DNA of 56,374 nt from Paracoccaceae bacterium (GCA_013214665.1 JABSSA010000006.1:1-56374), one strand, 5' to 3'. Positions 10,701-18,340 are shown, counted from the stretch's first letter. Notes: generated from the letters alone by a model not told the origin. Made by a program: numbers and translations.

Positions 10701-11168
10701 CCCCGTGGCGGTTTCTTCCAGTGTGATCCAGTCCGTGACCAGCACGTCGATCACATCACAGCTTTTGTCGAGTGACAGATGTGCCCATTCGAGAGAGGCG
10801 GGCAAATGTGCAAAGACGCGGGCTGTGCCTGTATCCGCAGCCATCGCCGCCATCGGCGGCTTGGTCGGGGTGCAGGCATCTGGTGCTGGTACGTCGAGCG
10901 CCAGAATTTGGTCGCTGGCATACTGCACCGGAGTTAGCGGCTGCTCGGCCAGGCTATCGACGCGCAAATTGGACATAGTCGCGTTGGAGCCCAGCGGTTG
11001 CGCACCGCTCAGGAAGAAAGACATCCACACCACCAGCGCAGAGAGAAGAACCGCAAAGCGGCGGCGCATACGGCGGCGGCGGATGTTACGGGGGTCGCTG
11101 AACACGTGGCTGTTGGCCGACGGCGTTTCCAGCAGGTCGAGGTGGAATGCAAATCGTTTGGCTGTCAT
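7761..11168 (-). CDS. Trifunctional GH18-like / NodB deacetylase / GT2 glycosyltransferase fusion
   Basis: This 1135-residue membrane protein probably polymerises and modifies an exported polysaccharide. A membrane helix lies near residues 34-55. A GH18-like domain spans about 60-430, but where the catalytic DxxDxDxE would be the sequence reads DGLCVDLGQ (about 223-231), so the acid is Gly. A NodB deacetylase domain follows, with TFDDGPHPE (about 500) and GGHSFSHP metal-binding motifs. After a second helix comes a processive GT2 domain (PAFNEE about 768, DDGSSDDT, DADTQ, TEDCD, QRLRW about 975), then C-terminal helices. The arrangement recalls a fused PgaB-PgaC (poly-N-acetylglucosamine) machine. 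It starts the two-gene operon with the DUF3131 gene. Confidence 0.9.
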   Translation of the reverse strand: MTAKRFAFHLDLLETPSANSHVFSDPRNIRRRRMRRRFAVLLSALVVWMSFFLSGAQPLGSNATMSNLRVDSLAEQPLTPVQYASDQILALDVPAPDACTPTKPPMAAMAADTGTARVFAHLPASLEWAHLSLDKSCDVIDVLVTDWITLEETATGLAVTQAGVETRQPVRDYQADGAKLKVMPRLLTDTRTFDSAFAAKLADEDTRFATIAGVIQTLDTMDADGLCVDLGQIPATAEQALTPFMAELKSALDAGGLASCLIASGLDPAQRDHSYASDFDTIILKLFNEPWVGAAPAPLSENTWVVDTAKDAATAIGTERLVLAVGAFGATWETGVPLPRKRPFGEVMAEIATANASLVFNPDVSGSYAAYRGEHGQRQKTWLQDAASVFNHLSMLDQVGVHSVGLWSLGMEDPAVWPLLTRRADAADLTEPFFSDVLIDTYVEYSGTGPALSVDERAVYGQRVFDTDPATGRITNQTYQVYPKPYHMRRYGAVKPNEVVLTFDDGPHPEFTPQILDILRETETPAAFFLMGQNVMNHPDIARRVVEEGHEIGGHSFSHPRMDQITPARTHFEHNFTDRAIAGATGRATLLYREPFLRSGGPISADRIEPLTAVQARGQMVYGMDVVPKDWLGLTAQEIADYAIAKVEAGDGNVILLHDGGGEDRSASVAAVPIIISELRARGYTFVSAAAGLGTEPDVLMPTVEGVQPVFDRVSFSLASTAMQAVVAIFWIVLVIGLVRSFCILVFAAMHTRHRVPQVGPHPKLAVVIPAFNEEAAIGKCIESVMASDYPWMEIVVVDDGSSDDTLNRILEYKFEKNLRMISQPNQGKWSALNRAILSLDADVVVCIDADTQVTPDAVSKLAAHFHDARVGAVAGKIVVGNRVNLLTRMQALEYVTAQNFERRAFDRINGILVVPGAIGAWRVSALHKAGLFCQDTMTEDCDLTVSVNRAGYRVIYDEDAVAYTEAPQTLRALMGQRLRWSLGMFQSAWKHKASVLRGRAVGLVSIPDMFVFGYLFPLLAPIADLFVLLLIYTLISGSWAGDVGTSAALISPDMLWAYLALPALEFAIATFAVLSDRTAKKSLILIWPFQRIFYRPILYLTVFRALLRAMSGTLAVWGKSKRHGSDLLTSQRAT

Positions 11169-11776
11169 GCACGGCCTCCGATCAGCGGAGGATGAGCGGA
11201 CGGAACGCCATCGCTGGGTAAAGAGATCCGAAGATCAAAACAGGGCACTGGTTAATCCACCAACTCGGGCCAACAACATACCATCGCTGTCAGCAGTAAG
11301 GCCCCCACCCTACGTTCCGTCTGCAGCTCGACGCCGCATGACCGAAATAGTTAATAAACCGTTAACGGGTCAAACTAATGCCGCAATCTCTGGGAAATTT
11401 GCCTTTTTTTGGGCGGAATTGGTGGGCGTTTGGAAACAAGCCTGGAGCACAATTGGATCTGTTTCCAAGATGGAAACTAAATCAAAGCGATTTTGAGGCA
11501 CACCGCCAGAATCAGTTCACAAACTGCAGCCGCGACGCACGGGTTTGGCGGGGTCCGAGCTGTCGAGGGCTGGAGAGGCTGATGTTGCCAGGTTTGGGTG
11601 TGGGGTTAGGGGGCAAAAGGCCCTTTCGCGGCTCAGGCACCAGCGGCTGCTTAACTGACATGTAGTGCAAAAACCCTATTGGCTTTGGCACTTGCTCAGA
11701 TGACGATTTCAATTCTGGGTTGTCCTGTTTAATTTCCATCTACAGATGCTGGCTTAAAGTAAACCTGGAGATCACC
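11169..11776. other. Long intergenic region without a convincing gene
   Basis: These 608 bases separate the minus-strand polysaccharide operon from the plus-strand orphan lipoprotein. Base composition is lower in G+C than the flanking left-hand genes. The only clear motif is the CtrA-like sequence at 11350-11366. A minus-strand frame (11512-11739, 75 codons) exists, but it is proline/lysine-rich with no recognisable start signal or family and is not called. No tRNA or small RNA was recognised. Confidence 0.6.
11350..11366. promoter_or_regulatory. CtrA-like site GTTAA-N7-TTAAC
   Basis: The 17 bases read GTTAATAAACCGTTAAC, matching the CtrA consensus TTAA-N7-TTAA(C) on both strands because the ends are perfectly inverted. 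It lies 182 bases before the start of the GH18/NodB/GT2 fusion gene. CtrA is a cell-cycle and surface-structure regulator in alphaproteobacteria. Binding is inferred from the motif alone. Confidence 0.5.
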
Positions 11777-12391
11777 GTGGATAAGAAACTGCTCAGCGCA
11801 TTGATACTAGCTGCTGCAATGATCACCGGCTGTGCCGATGACACGCAAGTTGCAAACAAAAGTTCCCGCAACTTTCATGCATCCAAAGCTGCAATTTCGG
11901 AAGCACGAAAGGTCGCAGAAATCTGCGCGAGACATGCTCCAGACGGTAGTAGGGCTATCGCTTCTTTGAAGTCAGTGGGTTTTAAAGAATCTCCCAATTT
12001 CACAAAGGAACGGTCAGAATCTGTACCAAAGCCGTCAGGCAAAATATCATTAGAGTACCTTGAAAAAAGAAACCTCGGTTTGGTCGTCTATGTTTTTTCC
12101 CATATCCCCGCTGACAATGATCATATGTTTCTTGACAACTTTTATTGCTCGATCGCCGTGCAAAACATGAGCGCAGAGCAAGCTAGCCTCTTATCAAAAA
12201 CCTGGATTGATCGGTTCGAAGCTACTGAGGACGACCTATTTCGAGGGGTTCATGTTCAAAACCAAATTTTGGAGTTTCAAGCCCTGACCGAAGGAAGCCA
12301 AATCCAAATTCATATTCTTCAATCTACGTCTCACATTGAAGGCCGAGGCACTGCTGTTGCTCTCAGATATCAGGAAAGAGGTCGTAACTGA
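11777..12391 (+). CDS. Orphan lipoprotein of unknown function
   Basis: The GTG at 11777 is chosen because CTGGAG ends 6 bases before it and the product then begins with a clean lipoprotein signal (DKKLLSALILAAAMITGC, lipobox ITGC). The mature part of about 185 residues has no family I recognise. It is mixed alpha/beta in character, with a segment LGLVVYVFSHIPADNDHMF near the middle. Base composition is clearly more AT-rich than in neighbouring genes, and the gene stands alone between long non-coding stretches, suggesting acquisition by transfer. It is probably a periplasmic or outer-membrane-anchored protein. Confidence 0.65.
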   Translation: MDKKLLSALILAAAMITGCADDTQVANKSSRNFHASKAAISEARKVAEICARHAPDGSRAIASLKSVGFKESPNFTKERSESVPKPSGKISLEYLEKRNLGLVVYVFSHIPADNDHMFLDNFYCSIAVQNMSAEQASLLSKTWIDRFEATEDDLFRGVHVQNQILEFQALTEGSQIQIHILQSTSHIEGRGTAVALRYQERGRN

Positions 12392-12541
12392 ATTCGGCTG
12401 ACAAATGTGGCGTGGAATGATGAGCGTATGAAGCCGAAGACGCAACAAGTCAGAAAATGCGAGTGGAGTATGCATGTCCCGCAGCATCAGTCACTCCGGC
12501 ATCGAAGGACCGGCACGCAAACCCGAGGGCCTCAAGCCACA

Positions 12542-12853
12542 TCACTTGCCGCGCGCTAGGACAACGGCGCCTTTTGAGACCACCACACCAGTCAGCGCAA
12601 ATACACCCAACGCGTAGACGCCAATCATCCCGCGCAGCGCCTCTGGATCACGGGCGATGGACCAAAGGCCGATCATCAGGAGACCGGCTCCACATAGGGT
12701 CATCCCGGCGGCGAGGATTAGCCAGGGGCGCAAACGGTATGCCAGTCCGTCAAATGTACACGACAGGGCAAAGCCCACGAGCGCTGTGGCCACTAGGGGG
12801 CCTGCAAAGGCGTGCCCGAAGATCCAGAGGAATAACTCGACAAAGGTGTCCAT
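12542..12853 (-). CDS. Small three-helix inner-membrane protein
   Basis: This 103-residue protein is almost entirely hydrophobic, with three predicted membrane segments: about 15-35, 44-64 and 76-97. ATG at 12853 is preceded by GGAG at suitable spacing. No catalytic or binding motif is visible and I do not recognise a named family. It stands alone on the minus strand, between the orphan lipoprotein and the acetyltransferase gene. Confidence 0.6.
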   Translation of the reverse strand: MDTFVELFLWIFGHAFAGPLVATALVGFALSCTFDGLAYRLRPWLILAAGMTLCGAGLLMIGLWSIARDPEALRGMIGVYALGVFALTGVVVSKGAVVLARGK

Positions 12854-12930
12854 ACGTCTTCTCCGCGCCGCGACGTGCTGTGGATCACCTTACATTAGCA
12901 CACTGAACCGAAATTTGCAGTGACACGTCT

Positions 12931-13419
12931 TTAGAGTGCGCGCGCCATACGGACGGCGGGAAAGCTGATGCCGGGGGCGAGGTTCACCTCAACCGGGCCC
13001 ACCGAGAAAAATCCGCGCGATTCGTAAAACGGCACGGCCAGACGCGTGGCATCGCACGCCATGCGCGTCACACCTTCGTTGCGGGCCTGGGCCAGAGCCG
13101 CATTCAGAATGCGGGTGGCGATCCCACGGCGGATCAGGCGATGATCGGTCACCAGATGGCGCACATGCCCAAGGCGGTGCAGCCTTGGATCAAGGCTCCA
13201 ACCACCTGCGCCGACGATCTGGTCGTCTTCTTCCGCCAGAAAATAGCGCCCCGAGCGCAAAAGCTCGGGCTTGGCGCGGTTGAGACGCGGCAGGGCTGTC
13301 ACTTGAACAGAAGGCGGGTATTCGTCTTTCAACAACCGCGCGTAGCTGCGCGCAAAAAGCGCGTCCACCTGGGCCAGGTCATCAAACCGGGCCAACCGAA
13401 TGTCGAGAGCGAGGGGCAT
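12931..13419 (-). CDS. GNAT-family N-acetyltransferase
   Basis: This 162-residue protein has a single GNAT fold that transfers an acyl group from acyl-CoA to an amine. The opening DIRLARFDDLAQVDALF, the central strand with YFLAEEDDQIVGAGGWSL, the acetyl-CoA loop VTDHRLIRRGIATRIL (an R-x-x-G-I-A variant of Q/RxxGxG/A) and the later YESRGFFSVG place it in the family. ATG at 13419 is preferred over the in-frame GTG at 13449 because the fold begins directly after it and GGAA lies upstream. The substrate is unknown. The gene is upstream of none of its neighbours in an obvious operon. Confidence 0.85.
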   Translation of the reverse strand: MPLALDIRLARFDDLAQVDALFARSYARLLKDEYPPSVQVTALPRLNRAKPELLRSGRYFLAEEDDQIVGAGGWSLDPRLHRLGHVRHLVTDHRLIRRGIATRILNAALAQARNEGVTRMACDATRLAVPFYESRGFFSVGPVEVNLAPGISFPAVRMARAL

Positions 13420-13508
13420 GGACGGGTTCCGTTTGGGATAGGGTACCACAGAAGCGGGTGATTCCCCTAGGCAATGTCAAACTCTGGCCCAGCGCAGCCG
13501 CAAAACGC

Positions 13509-13533
13509 AAAAAAGCCGCGCAAGGCGCGGCTT
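13509..13533 (-). terminator. Rho-independent terminator downstream of rpmG
   Basis: On the minus strand the sequence forms a perfect 9-bp stem (AAGCCGCGC/GCGCGGCTT) with a 3-base loop, followed by a run of six T. It begins about 25 bases after the rpmG stop. Confidence 0.9.
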
Positions 13534-13557
13534 AATGATGCGTTGACGCAGAATAAC

Positions 13558-13725
13558 TTACTTGATTTTGCCTTCTTTGTACTCAACGTGCTTGCGTGCG
13601 ACCGGGTCATATTTCCGCACAGACATTTTTTCGGTCATGGTGCGGGCGTTTTTCTTGGTCACATAGAAGTGGCCGGTGCCTGCGGTCGAGTTCAGGCGGA
13701 TTTTAACTGTGGTTGGCTTCGCCAT
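13558..13725 (-). CDS. rpmG: 50S ribosomal protein L33
   Basis: This is the 55-residue large-subunit ribosomal protein L33. It starts [18 protein letters not shown] and ends with the basic [20 protein letters not shown]-type tail, both characteristic of the proteobacterial form. It lacks the CxxC zinc pairs found in other L33 types, so it is the zinc-free C- form. The ATG at 13725 is preceded by AGGAG. A strong terminator follows the stop. It lies between the acetyltransferase gene and rnpB, all on the same strand but probably transcribed separately. Confidence 0.97.
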   Translation of the reverse strand: MAKPTTVKIRLNSTAGTGHFYVTKKNARTMTEKMSVRKYDPVARKHVEYKEGKIK

Positions 13726-13819
13726 AATGCATCTCCTGCGCAGGGGCGCCATTGGGCGCCGCGAGAAATTCTTGAAGCCCGCCTCTTAACGGTTGGGCGG
13801 TGCGTGTCAACCGCAAAAG

Positions 13820-14230
13820 GCGCGTGGAGGGCCTGTAAGCCGGATTCTGTCTGAGATGGCTCCGAAGAACCACCCGAGATGACCATTCCTCTTGATGTCG
13901 GATTGCTCCGACACCTCTAGCTGCCGACCCGGACCTGCTGGGGCTGAAGCGGCCCCGCCCCCAGCCCGAAGGATGGCGGCGCGCGGTCCCTATTTGGCAT
14001 TGCTCCCGGTGGGGCTTGCCGTGCCCGTCCTGTTGCCAGTCCGGCGGTGGGCTCTTACCCCACCGTTTCACCCTGGCCCCGACATACATCGGGGTGGTTT
14101 GATTTCTGTGGCGCTTTCCGTCGGGTTGCCCCGCCCGGGTGTTACCCGGCACCGTTGCTTCACGGAGTCCGGACTTTCCTCTGGGCCGGGTTCCCCAGGC
14201 CAAGCGGCCATCCGGCCCTCCACGCGTCGG
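13820..14230 (-). ncRNA. rnpB: RNase P RNA (type A)
   Basis: This is the catalytic RNA that matures tRNA 5' ends. Reading the minus strand, the 5' part contains GAGGAAAGTCCGGACTCC, the hallmark of the P3/P4 region. A conserved ACAGAAA follows in the middle, and the 3' part ends with ACAGAATCCGGCTTACAGG, the universal P4 partner. The two ends pair as P1 (CGCGTGGAGGGCC with GGCCCTCCACGCG), which sets the limits to within a few bases. Length of about 410 nt is usual for alphaproteobacteria. Very confident; exact termini are approximate. Confidence 0.95.
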
Positions 14231-14296
14231 GCGACATAGGCGGGTTGGGCGGGGCACGTCAATGGCTCTGTGGCGTTGTGTGGCAGAGCGGCCCTT

Positions 14297-14327
14297 CGGG
14301 GAGAGTATTTAGGATCCAGAAGAAACA
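14297..14327 (-). repeat. Rhodobacterales-type 3'-end intergenic motif, copy A
   Basis: On the minus strand this reads TTTCTTCTGGATCCTAAATACTC, followed by a C-rich run. It spans the stop codon of the amidase gene. A second copy with the same arrangement lies at the end of the alpha/beta hydrolase gene (39162-39187). The shared pattern is TTCTTnTGGATnCnAAATACTC, then a G/C-rich stretch. Confidence 0.6.
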
Positions 14328-14962
14328 GGGAGGACTGCGATATCTTCGGGGCTGAGCGGCCCCGTTGCCTTTGGGCGCCAGCGCAGGCGGATGGCCTGGA
14401 GGAGGTCTGCGTCATCTGCGTCTGCTGTGTAGCCTGCGGCGCGGGCGCGGCTGCGGAACTGGGTGAGATCGGTGGTTCCGGGTGTGGCGTTGGCCGGGGC
14501 GGCGAGGCCAAGGGCCGCGAGGCGGGGCCAGTCAAACAGGGGGCCGGGGTCGATTTTGCGGCCCGGGGCCATATCGGAATGGCCGATGACGTTTTGGGGC
14601 GGGATGGCCCAGCGGTGCAGGATGTCGGCGAGCAGGGTTTCGAGGCTGCGCATCAGCAGGCGCGTGAAAGGGGTTTGGCCGTCGTTGTCCAGTTCGATCC
14701 CGATGGAGCGAGAGTTGATATCATGGAGGCCGTGCCAGGCGCCTGCGCCCGCGTGCCAGGCGCGATTGTGTTCGGCCACCAATTGCAAGATCTGGCCATC
14801 TTGCGCGATGAGGTAGTGGCTGGAGACTTCGGCCGCAGGATCGCTGAGGCGGGCGCGGGCGGCCTCAGCCGAGGCCATGGCGGTGTAGTGCAGGATCACA
14901 AAGCGTGGCAGAAGCCCGTCCCGGCGGGGGCCGTGATTGGGGGACGGGTGTTGCCGGATCAC
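14309..14962 (-). CDS. N-acetylmuramoyl-L-alanine amidase (AmpD/AmiD family)
   Basis: This zinc amidase cleaves the bond between N-acetylmuramic acid and L-alanine in peptidoglycan or its recycling fragments. The Amidase_2 fold is visible: an early FVILHYTAM with the first zinc His, SSHYLIAQDGQILQLV, the AWHAG segment, a central SIGIELDNDG, and the late HSDMAPGRKIDPGPLFDW with the remaining ligands. No signal peptide is evident, so a cytosolic recycling (AmpD-like) role is most likely. It starts with GTG three bases after the stop of the upstream lipoprotein gene, indicating coupled translation. Its 3' end runs into an intergenic repeat motif. Confidence 0.93.
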   Translation of the reverse strand: MIRQHPSPNHGPRRDGLLPRFVILHYTAMASAEAARARLSDPAAEVSSHYLIAQDGQILQLVAEHNRAWHAGAGAWHGLHDINSRSIGIELDNDGQTPFTRLLMRSLETLLADILHRWAIPPQNVIGHSDMAPGRKIDPGPLFDWPRLAALGLAAPANATPGTTDLTQFRSRARAAGYTADADDADLLQAIRLRWRPKATGPLSPEDIAVLPVSSGS

Positions 14963-14965
14963 CGA

Positions 14966-15730
14966 TCAGTTGCGGGCGGCGCGCCGGAAGGGGGCCGGAT
15001 CCCAGGCGCAGGCATAGCCATCGCCATCCGGGTCAAGGCCGCGCCGATCGCGGGACGGCCCGCCGCGTTCCAGAAAATCAATCTGGGCCAAATCGGCGGA
15101 GGCATAGCTGGCGCAATTGCGGGTGTGGCGCGCCTGATTGAAGAGCGCAAGACGCCGGTGCACCTTGGTTCCCTTTGGATGTGATGTTTGCAGCGCGTAG
15201 GCGACGATGTTGGTGTCAGTGCCACCACGGCTGGGCAAGGCGGTGGGTTCGACCACCTGATATTGCTGACGGTTGGCCTCGATGCGCGCCGCATCACTGG
15301 CGATGGTTTCGCGGGACGCGACCGCATCGAAGTCCTGTTCATCGGAAATACCGGGATTGTTCAGGATCGGGGGCGGCGCGTTGGCCGGGCTTGCCTCAAC
15401 CGGGGCGACGCCGGAATTGGCGGCAGCGGCTGTGGAGGCCGCCTGTGCCTCTGTTTCAGAGACCGGGGCCGGGAAGGTTGGTGTTGGCACCGACGTGACC
15501 GTGACCGGATCAGGCGAAAGCGGCGCGGAATTGTTGAGCGCGGCATCGCGTTCTGCCTGGCCCGGATCTTCGGTGTTGAACGCATCGAGGTTCACCAGAT
15601 TGCCAATCGCATTGCCAAATCCGGCGCCGGTGCCGGTGTCTGGCACATTCGCCGCGCTGTCTGGCACGGCAGGTTGGCACGCGGCCAAGGCGGCAAACGC
15701 CAATGCAACACAGGTGGTCCGAAGCTTCAT
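14966..15730 (-). CDS. Lipoprotein with C-terminal excalibur-type calcium-binding motif
   Basis: The 254-residue product has a lipoprotein signal (LAFAALAACQP). A long, low-complexity Pro/Ala/Glu-rich linker follows (about 50-190), and then a compact C-terminal module with two cysteines: RNCASYASADLAQIDFLE and later GLDPDGDGYACAWDP. DPDGDGYAC is the excalibur calcium-loop signature. The protein is probably anchored to the outer membrane and reaches toward peptidoglycan. That suits its pairing with the amidase, whose start lies three bases past this stop. ATG at 15730 follows an in-frame GTG. A structural or enzyme-adaptor role is inferred, not shown. Confidence 0.82.
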   Translation of the reverse strand: MKLRTTCVALAFAALAACQPAVPDSAANVPDTGTGAGFGNAIGNLVNLDAFNTEDPGQAERDAALNNSAPLSPDPVTVTSVPTPTFPAPVSETEAQAASTAAAANSGVAPVEASPANAPPPILNNPGISDEQDFDAVASRETIASDAARIEANRQQYQVVEPTALPSRGGTDTNIVAYALQTSHPKGTKVHRRLALFNQARHTRNCASYASADLAQIDFLERGGPSRDRRGLDPDGDGYACAWDPAPFRRAARN

Positions 15731-15768
15731 CACTGCTCTGCCCTTTCAGCGGGATCTTTGGGGCGTGT

Positions 15769-17256
15769 TTACCACCATTTCGCGGGTTTGGCCACAAATC
15801 CTGCTGCCTGTTCAACCGCATAGGCAAGGTTCAGCAATTCGCCCTCTTCCCATGGCTTGCCGATCAGCTGCAGACCCAGCGGCAGGCCCTGTTTGTCGAG
15901 ACCTGCGGGCACCGACACACCGGGCAGGCCGGCCATGTTGACCGTCACGGTGAAAACGTCGTTGAGGTACATCTGCACCGGATCGGCATCCTGCATCTCG
16001 CCCAGCCCAAAGGCCGCAGAGGGCGTGGCGGGCGTGAGGATGCCATCAATGCCTTGGGCAAAGACGTCTTCGAAGTCTTTCTTGATCAACGTCCGCACCT
16101 TGCGGGCGCGGTTGTAGTAAGCATCGTAGAACCCGGCAGAGAGCACATAGGTGCCGATCATCACGCGGCGCTGCACCTCTGCGCCAAAGCCTTCGGCGCG
16201 GGTCTTTTCGTACATCTCGGTGATGCCATCGCCCTGATCCAGCTTGGCGCGGTGGCCGTAGCGCACGCCATCATAGCGCGCGAGGTTGGAGGAGGCCTCC
16301 GCCGGTGCAATCACGTAATAGGCAGGCAGCGCATATTTTGTGTGCGGCAGGGAGATATCGACGATCTCAGCACCTGCGTCGCGCAGCATGGCGGTGCCTT
16401 CTTGCCAGAGCGCTTCGATCTCACCCGGCATCCCATCCATCCGGTATTCCTTGGGGATACCGATTTTCTTGCCCTTTACATCACCGGTCAGCATCGCCTC
16501 AAAATTCGGCACGGCGAGATCGGCAGAGGTGGAATCCTTGGGGTCGTGGCCGCACATCGCTTCGAGCATGATGGCCGCGTCGCGGACGGATTTGGTCATC
16601 GGGCCCGCCTGATCCAGCGAGGAGGCGAAGGCCACGATGCCCCAGCGGGAGCAACGCCCATAGGTGGGTTTGATGCCGGTAATGCCCGCAAATGCCGCAG
16701 GCTGGCGGATCGAGCCGCCGGTGTCAGTGCCCGTTGCGGCAAGGCAAAGATCAGCCGCCACAGCCGAAGCAGAGCCGCCAGAGGAGCCGCCCGGTGTCAG
16801 CGCAGCAGCATCATCCGCGCGGCGCCAGGGGTTGATCACGTTGCCATAGGTCGAGGTCTCGTTCGAGGAGCCCATGGCGAATTCATCCATGTTGAGCTTG
16901 CCCAGCATGACCGCGCCAGCGTCAAAGAGCTTGGACGTGACCGTGCTTTCGTATTCCGGCTTGAACCCATCCAGAATGGCGCTTGCGGCCTGGCTTGGCA
17001 CGCCCTTGGTGCAGAAAAGATCCTTGATGCCCAGTGGCAAACCGCACATGGCGGGCGCATCGCCTGCCTGAATGCGGGCATCGGCGGCTTTGGCCTGTTC
17101 CATCGCGATTTCAGGCGTGTTGTGGACAAACGCATTAAGCGCAGAGGAGCCTTCGATAGCGGTCAGGCAGGCTTCGGTCAGCGCGGTGCTGGTGGTGTCG
17201 CCTTTGCGCAGCGCGTCGCGGGCTTCGGCCAGACCCAAGGTGTTGAGATCGGTCAT
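15769..17256 (-). CDS. gatA: Asp/Glu-tRNA amidotransferase subunit A
   Basis: GatA is the glutaminase subunit of GatCAB, which converts misacylated Glu-tRNA(Gln) and Asp-tRNA(Asn) to Gln-tRNA and Asn-tRNA. The 495 residues carry the amidase-signature motifs: the catalytic Lys in [14 protein letters not shown], the [14 protein letters not shown] core, and the nucleophile region [15 protein letters not shown]. Length and the C-terminal [20 protein letters not shown] are normal for the family. gatC lies directly upstream, five bases away. gatB is not in the window, as is common in alphaproteobacteria. Confidence 0.98.
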   Translation of the reverse strand: MTDLNTLGLAEARDALRKGDTTSTALTEACLTAIEGSSALNAFVHNTPEIAMEQAKAADARIQAGDAPAMCGLPLGIKDLFCTKGVPSQAASAILDGFKPEYESTVTSKLFDAGAVMLGKLNMDEFAMGSSNETSTYGNVINPWRRADDAAALTPGGSSGGSASAVAADLCLAATGTDTGGSIRQPAAFAGITGIKPTYGRCSRWGIVAFASSLDQAGPMTKSVRDAAIMLEAMCGHDPKDSTSADLAVPNFEAMLTGDVKGKKIGIPKEYRMDGMPGEIEALWQEGTAMLRDAGAEIVDISLPHTKYALPAYYVIAPAEASSNLARYDGVRYGHRAKLDQGDGITEMYEKTRAEGFGAEVQRRVMIGTYVLSAGFYDAYYNRARKVRTLIKKDFEDVFAQGIDGILTPATPSAAFGLGEMQDADPVQMYLNDVFTVTVNMAGLPGVSVPAGLDKQGLPLGLQLIGKPWEEGELLNLAYAVEQAAGFVAKPAKWW

Positions 17257-17261
17257 TGGTC

Positions 17262-17549
17262 TTACTCCACCACTTTGGGAACGGCAAAAAAGCCTTCGCG
17301 CGCATCCGGCGCGTTGGCGAGCACTTTGGGCTGCTGATCGCCATCCGTCACGCCATCGGTGCGCCGCTTCAGGCGCTGGGGCGTGACCGATGTCATCGGT
17401 TCGACATTGTCCACATCCACTTCGCTCAGCTGTTCGATAAAGCCCAGGATAGTGTTGAACTCATTGGCCAGCGCAGGCAGGGCATCAGGTTCGACTTTGA
17501 TGCGGGCCAGCTTGGCCACGCGGGCGGCGGTGGATTCGTCGATGGACAT
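17262..17549 (-). CDS. gatC: Asp/Glu-tRNA amidotransferase subunit C
   Basis: This 95-residue subunit stabilises the GatAB complex. It has the standard opening [18 protein letters not shown], the helix ELNTIL-like region ([16 protein letters not shown]), and the conserved DNVEPMTSV and [10 protein letters not shown] tail. The ATG at 17549 is chosen because GGAGA lies 6 bases before it; a longer in-frame extension exists but lacks such a site. It is transcribed with gatA. Confidence 0.97.
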   Translation of the reverse strand: MSIDESTAARVAKLARIKVEPDALPALANEFNTILGFIEQLSEVDVDNVEPMTSVTPQRLKRRTDGVTDGDQQPKVLANAPDAREGFFAVPKVVE

Positions 17550-17665
17550 GGCTTTCTCCGATATGACCAGCGCCATGTATCGCCCTGTGCAAAAGGCTTC
17601 AAGAGTGGCTGGCCCTGCCAGCCCCCTGCCAGCGCCGGAAATGGTCAGACGATGGGACTTTGGGC

Positions 17666-17690
17666 GGAAAAAGCCGCGTCGACGCGGCTT
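17666..17690 (-). terminator. Rho-independent terminator downstream of the globin gene
   Basis: A perfect 20-base palindrome, AAGCCGCGTCGACGCGGCTT, is followed on the minus strand by TTTTT. It lies 40 bases after the truncated haemoglobin stop and ahead of gatC, insulating the two units. Confidence 0.8.
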
Positions 17691-17730
17691 GGGCCAAGCG
17701 AAATGCGCTTAGCTTCGGCAGGCGGCAGGC

Positions 17731-18129
17731 TTAACGCAGGATGGGCACCGCCCCGCTGGGCCGTCGTACATCAGCCACGCCCATAGACAGGCCCCGCCCG
17801 ATCCGACGCGCTAGCAACGACCAAGCTTCGCTTTGAGGGGCAGGTACTTTTTCTGTTACCGTTTCTTCGAAAATATCGAGCCAAGCGGCGAAATGCGAGG
17901 TGTGCACATCGCCTGCCTGCATGTGGATTTGCATCGGATTTCCATCATAGGAGCGTTCATGCAATATCGCGCTGGCCCAAAAGCGGGTGATCTTTTCTTC
18001 GTGATGTACCCAATCGCTGACATGCGCAGCAAAAACCGGGCCCAATACAGGATGTATGCGGATTTTGGCGTAAAATGCAGCGACCACATCAGCGATCACT
18101 GCACGCTCAATATCAATCCGCGGCGGCAT
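17731..18129 (-). CDS. Group III truncated haemoglobin
   Basis: This small haem protein of 132 residues belongs to the truncated globins, which bind O2 or NO. The sequence VVAAFYAKIRIHPVLGPVFAAHV, then DWVHHEEKITRFWASAIL and HTSHFAAWLDIFEETV, matches group III members; the His in the HHEEK/MQIHMQ region supplies haem ligation. The start at 18129 is set by a TGATG overlap with the stop of the small membrane protein upstream. The pair shares a promoter region with an NsrR-like palindrome, suggesting a response to nitric oxide. Physiological activity is inferred. Confidence 0.9.
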   Translation of the reverse strand: MPPRIDIERAVIADVVAAFYAKIRIHPVLGPVFAAHVSDWVHHEEKITRFWASAILHERSYDGNPMQIHMQAGDVHTSHFAAWLDIFEETVTEKVPAPQSEAWSLLARRIGRGLSMGVADVRRPSGAVPILR

Positions 18130-18284
18130 CAGATGGCAACGATCCAAACCACAACCAAAGAAACGATGAGATAGACCAAGGTATTGATCAACCAGCGGAT
18201 CAGCCCCGCGTCATTCATCGGGTCGATGCCCACACGCTCGCAGAATTTGGTTCCGGGCCACAGCAGCATTTCAGCAAAAGACAT
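18129..18284 (-). CDS. Small single-pass membrane protein co-transcribed with globin
   Basis: A 51-residue protein begins MSFAEMLLWPGTKFCERVGI and ends in a single membrane helix (WLINTLVYLIVSLVVVWIV). AAAGGAA sits 6 bases before the ATG. The stop overlaps the globin start as TGATG, so expression is coupled. No named family is recognised. It may tether or assist the haemoglobin at the membrane, but this is conjecture from adjacency only. Confidence 0.75.
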   Translation of the reverse strand: MSFAEMLLWPGTKFCERVGIDPMNDAGLIRWLINTLVYLIVSLVVVWIVAI

Positions 18285-18340
18285 AGCGATTCCTTTCGGC
18301 TTTCGTCTTTCAGTTGGGACGGTTTGTATTTGATCTACAT

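Noticed and set aside
11512-11739. Minus-strand 75-codon frame in the long intergenic region
   Set aside because: No ribosome site, no domain and proline/lysine-rich composition; more likely chance.
12392-12541. Possible insertion-sequence remnant
   Set aside because: No terminal inverted repeats, no transposase fragment and no target duplication were seen.
15703-17337. Long plus-strand frame (over 500 codons) opposite gatA
   Set aside because: It is a mirror frame of the high-G+C gatA/gatC genes, low in complexity, and has no motif or ribosome site.
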